NCBI GenBank assembly: GCA_002310215.1
Contig: DBYR01000039.1
Span: 36,630 to 100,629 of the forward strand
DNA: 64,000 bases
Source of the DNA: Bacteroidales bacterium UBA1181
GTDB taxonomy: Bacteria; Bacteroidota; Bacteroidia; Bacteroidales; Paludibacteraceae
Reading direction: 5' to 3'
Both the position numbers and the translations under genes were made by a program. Below the pieces are notes generated by a model. That model searched no databases. It worked only from the letters and a program-made list of their open reading frames with translations, and was not told the DNA's origin. Of the stretch, positions 7,451-17,196 are shown piece after piece (positions within the stretch are counted from its first letter, which is position 1; the number at the start of each line of letters is the position of its first letter).

Positions 7451-10400
7451 ATGAGAAAGACCTTTACCACATTATTTTTGTTGCTGATCACATGCTGTGT
7501 TGCGTCCGCAGCCAACTATCTCACCTTTACGGCGATGGTAGACGGAGCCTATTTCTCCAAATCTGTCACAGGGTCAGCAAATCCGAACATTGAATACTCT
7601 TTGGATGATGGGCAGACATGGACCGAACTCGCAAAAAAAGCAGTCACTTTGGAAAAGGTGGGCGATAAGGCACTGCTAAGAGGCTTCAATCCGGAGGGGT
7701 TTTCCTTCGGAATCAATAGTTACACATCTTTTGTCTTAAATAGTCCCATCGCCGCAAGTGGTAGTGTGATGAGTCTGATTGACGGAGTGGGTGAAACCGA
7801 TACGATCCCCAATGCTGGGTGTTTTTACAGATTGTTTTACAAATGCCCCGGCCTGACGTTTGTGCCAGAACTCCCCGCTACAACATTGGCTGAGAGCTGT
7901 TATGCGGAAATGTTTAATAATTGCGAGATATCGTATGCGCCCGCACTCCCCGCCACGAAGTTGGCTAAGGATTGCTACAACGGTATGTTTGATGGTTGCA
8001 GTTACTTGAACCAGGCGCCCGCACTCCCTGCGACAACATTGGCAGAGGGGTGTTACCAAAACATGTTTAGGGGTTGTAGAAATATAACGAGTGCGCCCGC
8101 ACTCCCCGCCATGGAATTGGCTAATAAATGCTACAGCGGAATGTTTAATGGATGCACTGGCCTGAAACAGGCGCCTGAACTGCCCGCCACATCATTGGAC
8201 AGTGGATGCTACAGTGGAATGTTTAACGGTTGCACTAATTTGACTCAGGCCTCTGAGCTCCCTGCCACAGTGTTGGCTAGCGGTTGCTACAACAGAATGT
8301 TTTATAACTGCACCAGCTTGACTCAGGCCCCTGAACTCCCTGCCACCACATTGGCCACAAATTGCTACGCATATATGTTTTACAATTGCAGTGCTCTGAC
8401 GCAGGCGCCTGAACTGCCCGCCACGGAATTGACCGAGGCCTGCTACATGTATATGTTTAGTGAATGTGCCGGCCTGACGCAGGCGCCTGAACTGCCTGCC
8501 ACCACACTGGTCAAAAACTGTTATGCGTATATGTTCGACTATTGCAAAAACATCTCCCAGATCAAGGTCAACTTCACCGAATGGATGGAGTGGGATCCCG
8601 AACGTGTCTATGGAGACCGCGGCTCCTGGGCCTGCGCAGTCGCCAGAAACGGAACATTCATCTGCCCGAAAGCGTTGCCTCAACAATACGATGAATACGG
8701 CAAGAAAATACCCCCGAGATGGGAGGTGCAATATATCGACGCCGAAGAACCCGATACGACGGGTTGCATCGCTTGGATGGATAGTCTTACCATATACGTG
8801 ACCAGAGCCGAGGGCCTTGTTGAGGTATACAATCTTGGGGGTGAACATCTGCATAGCGCTCAGGCCAACGCCTCCGATACGATAAGTTTCACTATGCCTG
8901 ACTACGGTGTCTATCTTGTCAAGAACGATACGAATACCGTGAAGGTTTGCCTCTACAATTACCTTACCTTCACAGCTGGGGTAGACAATTGCCGTTTCAC
9001 GATAAGACGCAAATCGGCTGCTTCATATGATAATATCTTCTACTCTTTGGATTACGGACAGACATGGTCCATATACTTTTTCGGCGATACGGTCACGTTG
9101 GCCCAAAAGGGTGATAAGGCCTTATTGCAGGGGAACAACCCGAATGGGTTCTCCATTGGTTACGACAGTAATGCCGCCAGCCCTGAAAAATACATTCACT
9201 TCGTCATCCTCGATTCCATCGCCGCGAGCGGTAGTGTGATGAGCCTGATAGACAGCACGGGGCGTAAGGATACGGTACCGTCTAAATGGTGCTTCTATGG
9301 CTTGTTTGCTGACTGTGACAAGCTGACGCAGGCACCCGAACTGCCCGCCACCACATTAACTAACTGTTGCTACAAGGAAATGTTCCGTGGATGCACCGGT
9401 TTGACGCAAGCGCCCGAACTGCCCGCCACCACACTGGCAGTCCGTTGCTATCAGGAAATGTTCCGTGGATGCAGCGGCTTGACACAAGCACCTGCATTGC
9501 CTGCCACCACATTAACAGACTATTGCTACCAGGGTATGTTTCAGGAATGTACAGATTTGACGCAGGCACCCGAACTTTCCGCCACCGTAGTGGCAGACTA
9601 TTGCTGTCAGGGTATGTTCCAGGACTGCAGTAGCCTGACACAGGCACCCTCACTTCCAGCCATCGCATTGGCTCCTAGCTGCTACTCCGGTATGTTCTAC
9701 AATTGCACCAGTCTGACGAAGGCACCAGAACTGCCTGCCACCACGCTGGCCTATTATTGCTATGCGGGCATGTTTAACGGTTGCACCAACCTGACGCAGG
9801 CGCCTGAACTCCCCGCCACTACGCTGGCTAACAGTTGCTACGCCGCCATGTTCGCGGATTGTGTGAATCTCTCACAGGCACCCGCACTGCCCGCCACGAG
9901 GTTGTTCAATTATTGCTACCAAAGTATGTTTGAAGGATGTACCAGCCTGACGCAGGCGCCCGCACTCCCCGCTGACACGATGGCCTACTATTGCTACTGC
10001 AGGATGTTCGAGCGTTGTAGTGGATTAACGCAAGCTCCTGAACTGCCAGCCCTCAAATTACATAATGGATGCTACTCCCTTATGTTCGCCGGTTGTACCA
10101 GCTTGACGCAGGCGCCGGAACTCCCCGCCACCACACTGGTTGATGAGTGCTACAAATACATGTTCAGTGGCTGTACGAGTCTGACGCAGGCGCCTGAATT
10201 GCCTGCCACGAAACTCGTTACGGCTTGTTACGGACATATGTTTGATGAATGTCGTAGCCTCTCTTTCATCAAGGTCAACTTCTCGAATTGGGTCGTATGG
10301 TTTTCTGACACGGACTATGAAGACACCTGGGTCAAAAACGTAGCTCCTACCGGCACATTCATCTGTCCGAAGGATTTGACCGTGCAATATGGCGTCAATA

Positions 10401-13400
10401 GAATTCCGGAGGGATGGAATGTGCAATTCATCAAGGAGGAGGTGGTCTTCTCCGCTTGGGGTGAGGATCATACCATCCATGTGGTCGGTGTCGAAGGCCT
10501 TGTCGAAGTCTATGACGCCAACGGAGAACTGTTGCACAGCGCACAGGCCAGCATCGATGACACGACCAGCTTCATAATGTCCGATTACGGAGTTTACGTC
10601 GTCAAGACAGACAGCGACAGCGTGAAGGTATGTTTGTACAACTACCTCACCCTTACATCGGAACAGGCCGGATCGGGGTTCTCCATGGAATATAAATCTT
10701 CGCAGGCAGGAGTAAAACTCCCTACTGTCCAATACTCTTTGGACTATGGACGGACTTGGAATGATCTCACATTCTACCAAGAAGTCTCTTTGGAAAAGAA
10801 AAACGCCAAGGTTTTCCTGCGGGGAGATAATCCCGATGGATTTTCACAGGGAAGCAATGCCTATGTGTACTTTAAGTTGCGGGGATATTTCTCCGCGAGC
10901 GGTAGCGTGATGAGTCTGATCGACAGCACGGCTACAAGCGTCACGATTCCGAACGAGGGTTGCTTCTACGGCTTGTTCAATAACTGCGCTGGCCTGACGC
11001 AGGCGCCCGCACTTCCCGCCACGACGTTGACCAACAACTGTTATGTGATAATGTTTAACGGTTGCACGAGACTGACGCAGGCCCCTGAGCTCCCTGCCAC
11101 CACACTGACCAAGAATTGCTACTATGGAATGTTTAGGGGATGTACTGGACTCACGCAAGCGCCGGAACTTCCAGCCACCACATTGGCTAATAGTTGCTAC
11201 TACGAAATGTTCAAGGGGTGCACCAGCCTGACGCAGACGCCGACACTTCCAATCACCGCATTGGACACCAAATGCTACTACGGAATGTTTAGTGGGTGCA
11301 CCGGACTCACGCAAGCGCCGGAGCTGCCCGCCACTACGTTGGCTAACAGTTGCTATGGCGAAATGTTCAAGGGTTGCACGGGTCTGACACAGACACCTGT
11401 ACTCTCCTCCACGAAGCTGGCTAACAGCTGTTACGTCGGAATGTTTGAGGAGTGCAGCAACCTGGCGCAGGCGCCAGAACTCCCTGCCACCACATTGGCT
11501 CCTGGTTGCTACAACCGCATGTTCAGTAATTGCGATAGTCTGGCGCAGGCGCCGGAACTGCCCGCCACCACATTGGCTAGTAATTGCTACGAAGCCATGT
11601 TCAGTGGGTGCGACAACCTGACGCAGGCGCCGGTACTCCGGGCCACCACGCTGGCTCCTGCCTGCTATAAGGAGATGTTCGCGGACTGCATCTCTTTCAC
11701 GCAGGCACCTGAACTGCCCGCCACCACGCTGGAAAAATATTGCTACTACGGAATGTTCAATCATTGCACTAACTTGACGCAGGCACCGACTCTTCCAGCC
11801 GACACATTGGCTGATTACTGCTATGCGTATATGTTCTCCCGATGCGCCAGCCTGACGCAGGCTCCTGTGATGTCCGCTACCACGCTGGCCACATCTTGTT
11901 GCCAGTCCATGTTCGCCTACAGTACCAGTCTGACGCAAGCGCCTGAACTGCTTGCCACCGAGCTGGCGGAGGGTTGCTACACCTTCATGTTCAATGGGTG
12001 CGAGAGCCTTTCCCTCATCAAGGTCCACTTCACCGAATGGATCCCTTGGGACGAGGCTGCCGAATCTGATAATTGGGTCGTTGATGTCGCCCCTGCCGGC
12101 ACATTCGTCTGCCCGAGGGAATTGCCTGTGAAATATGGAGAGGGCAAAATTCCTGTGGGTTGGGAGGTGCGATATGTCGGTGAGGGAGAGGTGCCCGATT
12201 CGGTCTCTTTCTCCGCATGGGGGGAGAACCTCACCATCCTTGTCAGCGGTGCAGATGGACTCGTCGAGGTGTATGACGCCAACGGAGAACTGTTACAGAA
12301 TGCTCAGGCTAACACCACCGACACGATCAGCTTCTTAATGCCAGACTACGGAGTCTACGTCGTCAAGGCCGACACTGACAGCGTGGAAGTCATTTTGTGC
12401 AACTACCTCACCTTCACTGCCGAAAAGGACGGGGCTAGTTTCACGATAAACTATAAGAATACCCAATCGAATGTGGAAATGCCTAATGTCGTGTACTCTT
12501 TGGATGGCGGACGGAAATGGTATGGTCTCTCGCACGGAGAATATGTCGTCCTGGAGAAGAAAGGAGACAAGGCCATGCTAAAGGGTATTAACCCTGATGG
12601 ATTCTCCCAAGGAAGCAATAGCTACGCTTACTTCGGGATGCGAGGTCTCATCGCCGCGAGCGGTAGCGTGATGAGCTTGATTGGTGACACTGCGGACAGT
12701 GATACGATACCGAACGAGGGTTGCTTCTACGGCTTGTTCAATAACTGTGCTGGCCTGACGCAGGCGCCCGAACTTCCCGCCACGACGTTGACCAACAACT
12801 GTTATGTGATTATGTTTAACGGTTGTACGAAACTGACGCAAGCACCTGAGCTCCCCGCCACCACACTGACCAAGAATTGCTACTATGGAATGTTTAGGGG
12901 ATGTAGTGGATTGATGCAGGCTCCTGAACTGCCTGCCACCACATTGGCTAACAGTTGTTACTATGAAATGTTCAAGGGGTGCACGGGTCTGACGCAGACG
13001 CCGGAACTATCCGTCACCGCACTGGATGCCAAGTGCTACCACGGAATGTTTAACGGGTGCACGGGTCTGACGCAGGCTCCTGAATTGCCTGCCACTACGC
13101 TGGCTCTTGGTTGCTACAGTGAAATGTTCAAGGGCTGCGCGAACCTGACACAGGCACCTGAGCTCTCCGCCACGACGTTGGCTAACAGCTGTTACGCTGG
13201 AATGTTTGAGGATTGTAGTAGCTTGACGCAGGCGCCGGTACTCCCTGCCACCACATTGGCTGTCGGTTGCTACAGCCGCATGTTCTATAATTGCGATAGT
13301 CTGGCGCAGACGCCTGAACTGCCTGCCACCACATTGGCAGGTAGTTGCTACGAAGCCATGTTCTCTGCGTGCGGCAAACTGACGCAGGCACCGGTACTGC

Positions 13401-14875
13401 CCGCCACCACGCTGGCTCCTGCCTGCTATAAAAACATGTTCTCGGGCTGCCTCTCTGTCACGCAAGCGCCTGAACTTCCTGCCACTACGATGGAACATTC
13501 TTGCTACTACGGGATGTTCGATTATTGCCCGAAACTGACGCAAGCGCCGGATCTTCCGGCCACTAAGCTGGCTGAATACTGCTATGCGTTCATGTTCTCT
13601 CGTTGCTCCACCCTCACACAGGCGCCAGTGATGTCCGCTACCGATTTTGCGGAGCTCAGCTGCCATAACATGTTCAACTCCTGCACTAGCCTGACGCAGG
13701 CGCCTGAACTGCTCGCCACCACGCTACCAGACTATAGCCTCACACTCATGTTCAATGACTGTGAGAGCCTTTCCTACATCAAGGTCCACTTCACCGAATG
13801 GCCAAAGTGGGAGGATGAGGCCTTGTACAACAAATGGGTTGCCGGCGTTGCCTCTACCGGCACATTCGTTTGCCCGAAGGAATTGGACTTGATATATGGA
13901 GAGGGTAGGATCCCGGAGGGATGGGAGGTGCAATTCTTCGAGCCGGAGATGGTGGACGCTAACTATCTTACATTCACTGCTTTGGAGGATAGTTCCTCCA
14001 TCACGGCGACGGACGTCAAAGGGGAGGATGCCGGCAAGTTGAGAAGCCTAGCGCTAAAGGATACGGACCTGCGCTATTCCCTCGATGGCGGCAAAACGTG
14101 GAACGTGATGGAAAACGGTGTGCCGGTTCTCTTGCCGAAGGCGGGGGATAGCGTCATGCTCAAGGGATATAACCCTGATGGACTATCGAACTATACCGAC
14201 CGTATACGCTTCGAGATGAGGGGCAAGCTGGCCGCGAGCGGTAGCGTGATGAGTCTGATAGACAATTCGGGGAAAACGACGGATATACCGAACGACTACT
14301 GCTTCGCCAACCTTTTCGACGGATGCGGAAGCCTGACGCAGGCGCCTGAACTGCCTTCCACTGTGCTGAAGCCGCACTGCTATTTCGCGATGTTCCGCAA
14401 CTGTACGGCTTTGCAGTCGGTTTCCCTGCTTCCTGCGCCGGAACTGACGGAGGGCTGCTACGAGGAGATGTTCTATGACTGCGAAAACCTCTCCGAGATT
14501 GAGGTCGCCTTCACTGATTGGGCGGACGGCACCACGGATTGGATGTACGGAGTCGCTCCGTCCGGCACGTTCACCTGCCCTGACGCTCTCGCTGAAAAGA
14601 TGAGCGCTAGCAACATTCCGGAGGGATGGTTGCTCCCTTCCAGCGGTGAAGTCACCAACGAGGAGGACACCGCTTTCTGTGGCATCTCTGTCTGGACGGA
14701 AAACGGAACCATCTGTGTGTGCGGGACGGAGGAGGCTATTGAGGTGTTCGGCGCCAAAGGTGAATTGATACGTACCTTGCGAGGAAAAGCCTCGGAGACC
14801 GTGCGGTTCGCCATGCCTGCGGGCAGAGTCTATATCCTCAGGATCGGCGCACAGCGTGTGAAGGTGTTATTGTGA
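7451..14875 (+). CDS. Giant secreted leucine-rich-repeat (BspA-like) surface protein, five modules
   Basis: 2474 residues with a signal peptide (1-21). Five duplicated modules begin at bases 7514, 8957, 10640, 12401 and 13961. Each opens with (N)YLTFTA...YSLDxGxxW and contains IAASGSVMSLI. A run of 23-residue repeats follows, of the kind ELPATTLANSCYYEMFKGCT (9, 12, 13, 13 and 2 copies by hand count, 49 in all). Then comes a spacer with FTEW...GTFxCPK. Modules 1, 2, 3 and 5 close with a tail such as VEVYDANGELLHSAQ...YGVYVVK that resembles a type IX sorting tail; module 4 lacks it. BspA-type repeats form cysteine-spaced solenoids used for adhesion. The start at 7451 is chosen because only it gives a signal peptide; the frame stays open upstream through the T17 run. 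Confidence 0.85.
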   Translation: MRKTFTTLFLLLITCCVASAANYLTFTAMVDGAYFSKSVTGSANPNIEYSLDDGQTWTELAKKAVTLEKVGDKALLRGFNPEGFSFGINSYTSFVLNSPIAASGSVMSLIDGVGETDTIPNAGCFYRLFYKCPGLTFVPELPATTLAESCYAEMFNNCEISYAPALPATKLAKDCYNGMFDGCSYLNQAPALPATTLAEGCYQNMFRGCRNITSAPALPAMELANKCYSGMFNGCTGLKQAPELPATSLDSGCYSGMFNGCTNLTQASELPATVLASGCYNRMFYNCTSLTQAPELPATTLATNCYAYMFYNCSALTQAPELPATELTEACYMYMFSECAGLTQAPELPATTLVKNCYAYMFDYCKNISQIKVNFTEWMEWDPERVYGDRGSWACAVARNGTFICPKALPQQYDEYGKKIPPRWEVQYIDAEEPDTTGCIAWMDSLTIYVTRAEGLVEVYNLGGEHLHSAQANASDTISFTMPDYGVYLVKNDTNTVKVCLYNYLTFTAGVDNCRFTIRRKSAASYDNIFYSLDYGQTWSIYFFGDTVTLAQKGDKALLQGNNPNGFSIGYDSNAASPEKYIHFVILDSIAASGSVMSLIDSTGRKDTVPSKWCFYGLFADCDKLTQAPELPATTLTNCCYKEMFRGCTGLTQAPELPATTLAVRCYQEMFRGCSGLTQAPALPATTLTDYCYQGMFQECTDLTQAPELSATVVADYCCQGMFQDCSSLTQAPSLPAIALAPSCYSGMFYNCTSLTKAPELPATTLAYYCYAGMFNGCTNLTQAPELPATTLANSCYAAMFADCVNLSQAPALPATRLFNYCYQSMFEGCTSLTQAPALPADTMAYYCYCRMFERCSGLTQAPELPALKLHNGCYSLMFAGCTSLTQAPELPATTLVDECYKYMFSGCTSLTQAPELPATKLVTACYGHMFDECRSLSFIKVNFSNWVVWFSDTDYEDTWVKNVAPTGTFICPKDLTVQYGVNRIPEGWNVQFIKEEVVFSAWGEDHTIHVVGVEGLVEVYDANGELLHSAQASIDDTTSFIMSDYGVYVVKTDSDSVKVCLYNYLTLTSEQAGSGFSMEYKSSQAGVKLPTVQYSLDYGRTWNDLTFYQEVSLEKKNAKVFLRGDNPDGFSQGSNAYVYFKLRGYFSASGSVMSLIDSTATSVTIPNEGCFYGLFNNCAGLTQAPALPATTLTNNCYVIMFNGCTRLTQAPELPATTLTKNCYYGMFRGCTGLTQAPELPATTLANSCYYEMFKGCTSLTQTPTLPITALDTKCYYGMFSGCTGLTQAPELPATTLANSCYGEMFKGCTGLTQTPVLSSTKLANSCYVGMFEECSNLAQAPELPATTLAPGCYNRMFSNCDSLAQAPELPATTLASNCYEAMFSGCDNLTQAPVLRATTLAPACYKEMFADCISFTQAPELPATTLEKYCYYGMFNHCTNLTQAPTLPADTLADYCYAYMFSRCASLTQAPVMSATTLATSCCQSMFAYSTSLTQAPELLATELAEGCYTFMFNGCESLSLIKVHFTEWIPWDEAAESDNWVVDVAPAGTFVCPRELPVKYGEGKIPVGWEVRYVGEGEVPDSVSFSAWGENLTILVSGADGLVEVYDANGELLQNAQANTTDTISFLMPDYGVYVVKADTDSVEVILCNYLTFTAEKDGASFTINYKNTQSNVEMPNVVYSLDGGRKWYGLSHGEYVVLEKKGDKAMLKGINPDGFSQGSNSYAYFGMRGLIAASGSVMSLIGDTADSDTIPNEGCFYGLFNNCAGLTQAPELPATTLTNNCYVIMFNGCTKLTQAPELPATTLTKNCYYGMFRGCSGLMQAPELPATTLANSCYYEMFKGCTGLTQTPELSVTALDAKCYHGMFNGCTGLTQAPELPATTLALGCYSEMFKGCANLTQAPELSATTLANSCYAGMFEDCSSLTQAPVLPATTLAVGCYSRMFYNCDSLAQTPELPATTLAGSCYEAMFSACGKLTQAPVLPATTLAPACYKNMFSGCLSVTQAPELPATTMEHSCYYGMFDYCPKLTQAPDLPATKLAEYCYAFMFSRCSTLTQAPVMSATDFAELSCHNMFNSCTSLTQAPELLATTLPDYSLTLMFNDCESLSYIKVHFTEWPKWEDEALYNKWVAGVASTGTFVCPKELDLIYGEGRIPEGWEVQFFEPEMVDANYLTFTALEDSSSITATDVKGEDAGKLRSLALKDTDLRYSLDGGKTWNVMENGVPVLLPKAGDSVMLKGYNPDGLSNYTDRIRFEMRGKLAASGSVMSLIDNSGKTTDIPNDYCFANLFDGCGSLTQAPELPSTVLKPHCYFAMFRNCTALQSVSLLPAPELTEGCYEEMFYDCENLSEIEVAFTDWADGTTDWMYGVAPSGTFTCPDALAEKMSASNIPEGWLLPSSGEVTNEEDTAFCGISVWTENGTICVCGTEEAIEVFGAKGELIRTLRGKASETVRFAMPAGRVYILRIGAQRVKVLL

Positions 14876-14902
14876 GGCTTGTGGTATTGTAGGACTTAAA
14901 GG

Positions 14903-14935
14903 AAAGGCAGACAACATTGCGCGTTGTCTGCCTTT
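14903..14935. terminator. Bidirectional terminator
   Basis: A 13-bp perfect stem, AAAGGCAGACAAC (14903-14915) with GTTGTCTGCCTTT (14923-14935), and a 7-base loop, between the convergent ends of the giant gene and the AlkD-like gene. The A/T ends can serve as U-runs in both directions. Confidence 0.85.
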
Positions 14936-14936
14936 C

Positions 14937-15641
14937 TTATTTCTTCAGGTACGCCTTCCGCTCCTCTTCCGGGAATTTCTCGATGGCGTATCTCAGGGTG
15001 GTTCTTGGCATTGTCTGGTAGCGGGTGGAGAGGTACTTCTTTAGCTTCCCGACATCCTTTTTCCCCGCCTCCCGCAGGAGCCAGCCCGTCGCTTTCTGTA
15101 TGAGGTCGTGCGGGTGGTGGAGCAGTATGTCCGCTATTCGGAAGGTGTCGTCGGTCTCTCCGTTACGGATGAACTTCATGGTGCTGACGATGCCGATGCG
15201 TTGCTCCCAGATGGTCTTGCCCTTCTCCGCTAGTTCGTAGAGTAGGGTGCGGTCTTTGTCGAGGAGCCACGTGCCGATGATCTCGTAGCAGGTGAGGTCG
15301 ACGAGGTCCCAGTTGTTGATGTGGGCGGTGTGGCTGAGGTAGAAATCCACGCACCTCTTCCGCATGTCGGGGTCGCCCTTCGCATGGCTGAAGATCTGTA
15401 TGAGTATCAGCAGCGCCGCTAGGCGGATTTCGTGGTAGGGGGAGGCGACGCACTCCTCCAACTCGTCGAAGCTGGTGCTCTTCCATTGTTGCTTGACGAT
15501 CTCCCTGGTCGTGGGCACTTTAATCCCCAGGAAGAGGTCTCCCTCCCCGTATTGCCCCGGCCCTGTCTTGAAGAAGCGGGAGAGGTGGCGGGCTTGCGCC
15601 TCGTCCTTGTGCGCCATCATCTCTTTCTGAAGATTGCTCAT
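14937..15641 (-). CDS. DNA alkylation repair protein (AlkD-like HEAT-repeat)
   Basis: 234 residues, all helical HEAT-type repeats of the AlkC/AlkD superfamily. Landmarks: GIKVPTTREIVKQQW near the N-terminus, HEIRLAALLILIQIF, and NNWDLVDLTC, whose Trp-Asp pair corresponds to the lesion-contacting residues of AlkD. AlkD removes N3- and N7-alkylated purines. It is 10 bases downstream of the unknown lipoprotein gene, so they may share a transcript. A second protein of this superfamily is encoded at 25549-26220. Confidence 0.82.
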   Translation of the reverse strand: MSNLQKEMMAHKDEAQARHLSRFFKTGPGQYGEGDLFLGIKVPTTREIVKQQWKSTSFDELEECVASPYHEIRLAALLILIQIFSHAKGDPDMRKRCVDFYLSHTAHINNWDLVDLTCYEIIGTWLLDKDRTLLYELAEKGKTIWEQRIGIVSTMKFIRNGETDDTFRIADILLHHPHDLIQKATGWLLREAGKKDVGKLKKYLSTRYQTMPRTTLRYAIEKFPEEERKAYLKK

Positions 15642-15651
15642 GGTCGGGGAT

Positions 15652-16743
15652 TTATCTGTTGCTTTTGAAGAAGTCCTGCATCTTTTTGCAGAGCACGTCC
15701 ATCTTGTTCTTGTTGCCTTTAGCGGTATAGACTTTAGAGAACTCCTCTTGGAACTCTATAAAGGTCGGTTTGCCGCACTTTTTACCCTCTTCGTTGTTGA
15801 AGGAACAGAGCCGGTTCTCCAACTCGATTTGATAGAGCTCATTGCCTCCCTTCTCCTTGCAATAGGCGAGGAACAGGGAGGAACAGAGGTATTCCTTGAG
15901 ACATTCATCCTTCCCGGCCGACCCCTTCAGGTATTGGTTTAGGATGGTTTGGCACATAGACCAGAAAAAAGGGTATTCGCATTTGACGTTCGCATGGCAG
16001 TGCCAACTGTCGTAGACCATGCCGCATCCGGTCTGGAACAGGGTCATGCCCGTTTTCTTCTTGTTCTCGTAGGTGCGAACCGTGTGTCGGAAGTCGAACG
16101 GAGAGACCTTCGCTGTGACGTAGCCGTATGACTTTTTTGTCTTGTTATTCAGCCAGGCGAATTGTTCGTTGATGATTCCGTCCACCCATGAGAGGTAGGC
16201 GGTGATTTTAGGATTGAGTTCCGCTATGTTGTTGTCGTAGCGGATCACGCTGGCGAACTCCTCTAACATGGGCAGGGCGACTTTCATCAGTGAATCGCCC
16301 TTATGCGGCACGCCCGTGTAGCGGTTGTCTTTCTCTATATGTCCCGATTTGTAGCGGTAGAAATAGGAGGCGGCGCTCAGTTCGCTCAAGTCTTTTTCCA
16401 CCGTGTTCAGCCATTCCACGATTTTGTAGCTGGTGTATTTCACCGTGTTGATGGTGCTGATGGTGGGGCTGTATAGGTTGGAGTAGTCCCATGGGGAGGA
16501 GAAGTTCAGCTCCTCGTCCGTCCCTTTCGGTCCTTTGCGCAGGCTCTCGTTCTGGTAAGTGCGGATTGAATTCGCGAGCATGAGGAAGCCGTTCACGTTC
16601 GAAAATTCGACGTTGGAATAGCTGCTCTTGTAGAATCCGTCCTCTCGCCAATATTTGTTCGCCTCGTCGGATGGAGCGCTCTGCGATGTCACGCCTTGGC
16701 AGCCGGCAATCGCTATGATTATCGTGAGAATTCGCTTTTTCAT
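15652..16743 (-). CDS. Secreted lipoprotein of unknown function
   Basis: 363 residues. The N-terminus MKKRILTIIIAIAGCQG has a lipobox (AIAGC), so it should be lipidated at C15. The rest is soluble, rich in aromatic and charged residues, with several cysteines towards the C-terminus (around CGMVYDSWHCHANVKC and later). I do not recognise a family. It is upstream of the AlkD-like gene with a 10-base gap. No TAnnTTTG box was found before it on this strand. Confidence 0.65.
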   Translation of the reverse strand: MKKRILTIIIAIAGCQGVTSQSAPSDEANKYWREDGFYKSSYSNVEFSNVNGFLMLANSIRTYQNESLRKGPKGTDEELNFSSPWDYSNLYSPTISTINTVKYTSYKIVEWLNTVEKDLSELSAASYFYRYKSGHIEKDNRYTGVPHKGDSLMKVALPMLEEFASVIRYDNNIAELNPKITAYLSWVDGIINEQFAWLNNKTKKSYGYVTAKVSPFDFRHTVRTYENKKKTGMTLFQTGCGMVYDSWHCHANVKCEYPFFWSMCQTILNQYLKGSAGKDECLKEYLCSSLFLAYCKEKGGNELYQIELENRLCSFNNEEGKKCGKPTFIEFQEEFSKVYTAKGNKNKMDVLCKKMQDFFKSNR

Positions 16744-16981
16744 TGTCTGCTATTTTTGTTGCTTGATATTGTCATCCCTTGTGTTCTGCCATCCTGAGGC
16801 GGGAAAAGTGGTCGCCTCGATTTCCCTCTGCGGGAAGACAGATTGTCTGCTATATGCTATGCAATATTCGCTATTTTTCTCCTCTTTTCCAATTTTTTTC
16901 CGCTGATTTTACACCCTCTCCGTTGATTTTTTGTTTGAATATGACAAATTCATATTTTCTGCTAAAAAAACTCGTTTTGTT

Positions 16982-17012
16982 TTTGTTAAATAAAAAATGT
17001 GTCTTACCTTTG
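16982..17012 (+). promoter_or_regulatory. Full promoter (TTTG - 19 bp - TACCTTTG) for a short transcript
   Basis: TTTG at 16982-16985 and TACCTTTG at 17005-17012 are separated by 19 bases, the canonical Bacteroidetes arrangement. The next gene (kdsB) starts 184 bases away and has its own promoter box, so this promoter appears to serve the short transcript at 17019-17094. Confidence 0.65.
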
Positions 17013-17018
17013 TAACGC

Positions 17019-17094
17019 AAACAAAACAGGTAGATTTTTTCATAGTTAAGGTGGGTGTGCAGAAGTCGTGAGATTTTTGCACACTATTTTTTTG
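17019..17094 (+). ncRNA. Putative short RNA or attenuated leader upstream of kdsB
   Basis: About 75 nt between a consensus promoter and an intrinsic terminator: GTGTGCA (17055-17061) pairs with TGCACAC (17078-17084), followed by seven T at 17087-17093. There is no obvious coding frame. It could be an independent small RNA or a prematurely terminated leader of kdsB. The remaining part of the 16744-17196 gap shows only the kdsB promoter. Confidence 0.45.
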
Positions 17095-17168
17095 TCCGAT
17101 CGCATACGAAAACGCCTCCTTCCCCTTTACTTTTTCCCCTAAATTTTCTTACTATCTATCATTATTGT

Positions 17169-17176
17169 TACCTTTG
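17169..17176 (+). promoter_or_regulatory. Promoter -7 box of kdsB
   Basis: TACCTTTG, a TAnnTTTG match, 20 bases before the kdsB ATG. The expected start near 17183 would give a leader of only about 14 nt. Confidence 0.6.
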
Positions 17177-17196
17177 CTCATCTTAATGAAGATGTT

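Noticed and set aside
10844..12028. Long minus-strand open frame (394 codons) and similar ones at 8192-8854, 10058-10780 and 13007-13666
   Set aside because: They are antisense shadows of the 23-residue repeats in the giant surface protein: the repeating codons keep the opposite frame free of stops and give a false repeat protein.
7451..14875. CRISPR-like or transposon direct repeats inside the giant gene
   Set aside because: The repeats are in frame, 69 bases long and encode a conserved 23-residue unit, so they are protein repeats.
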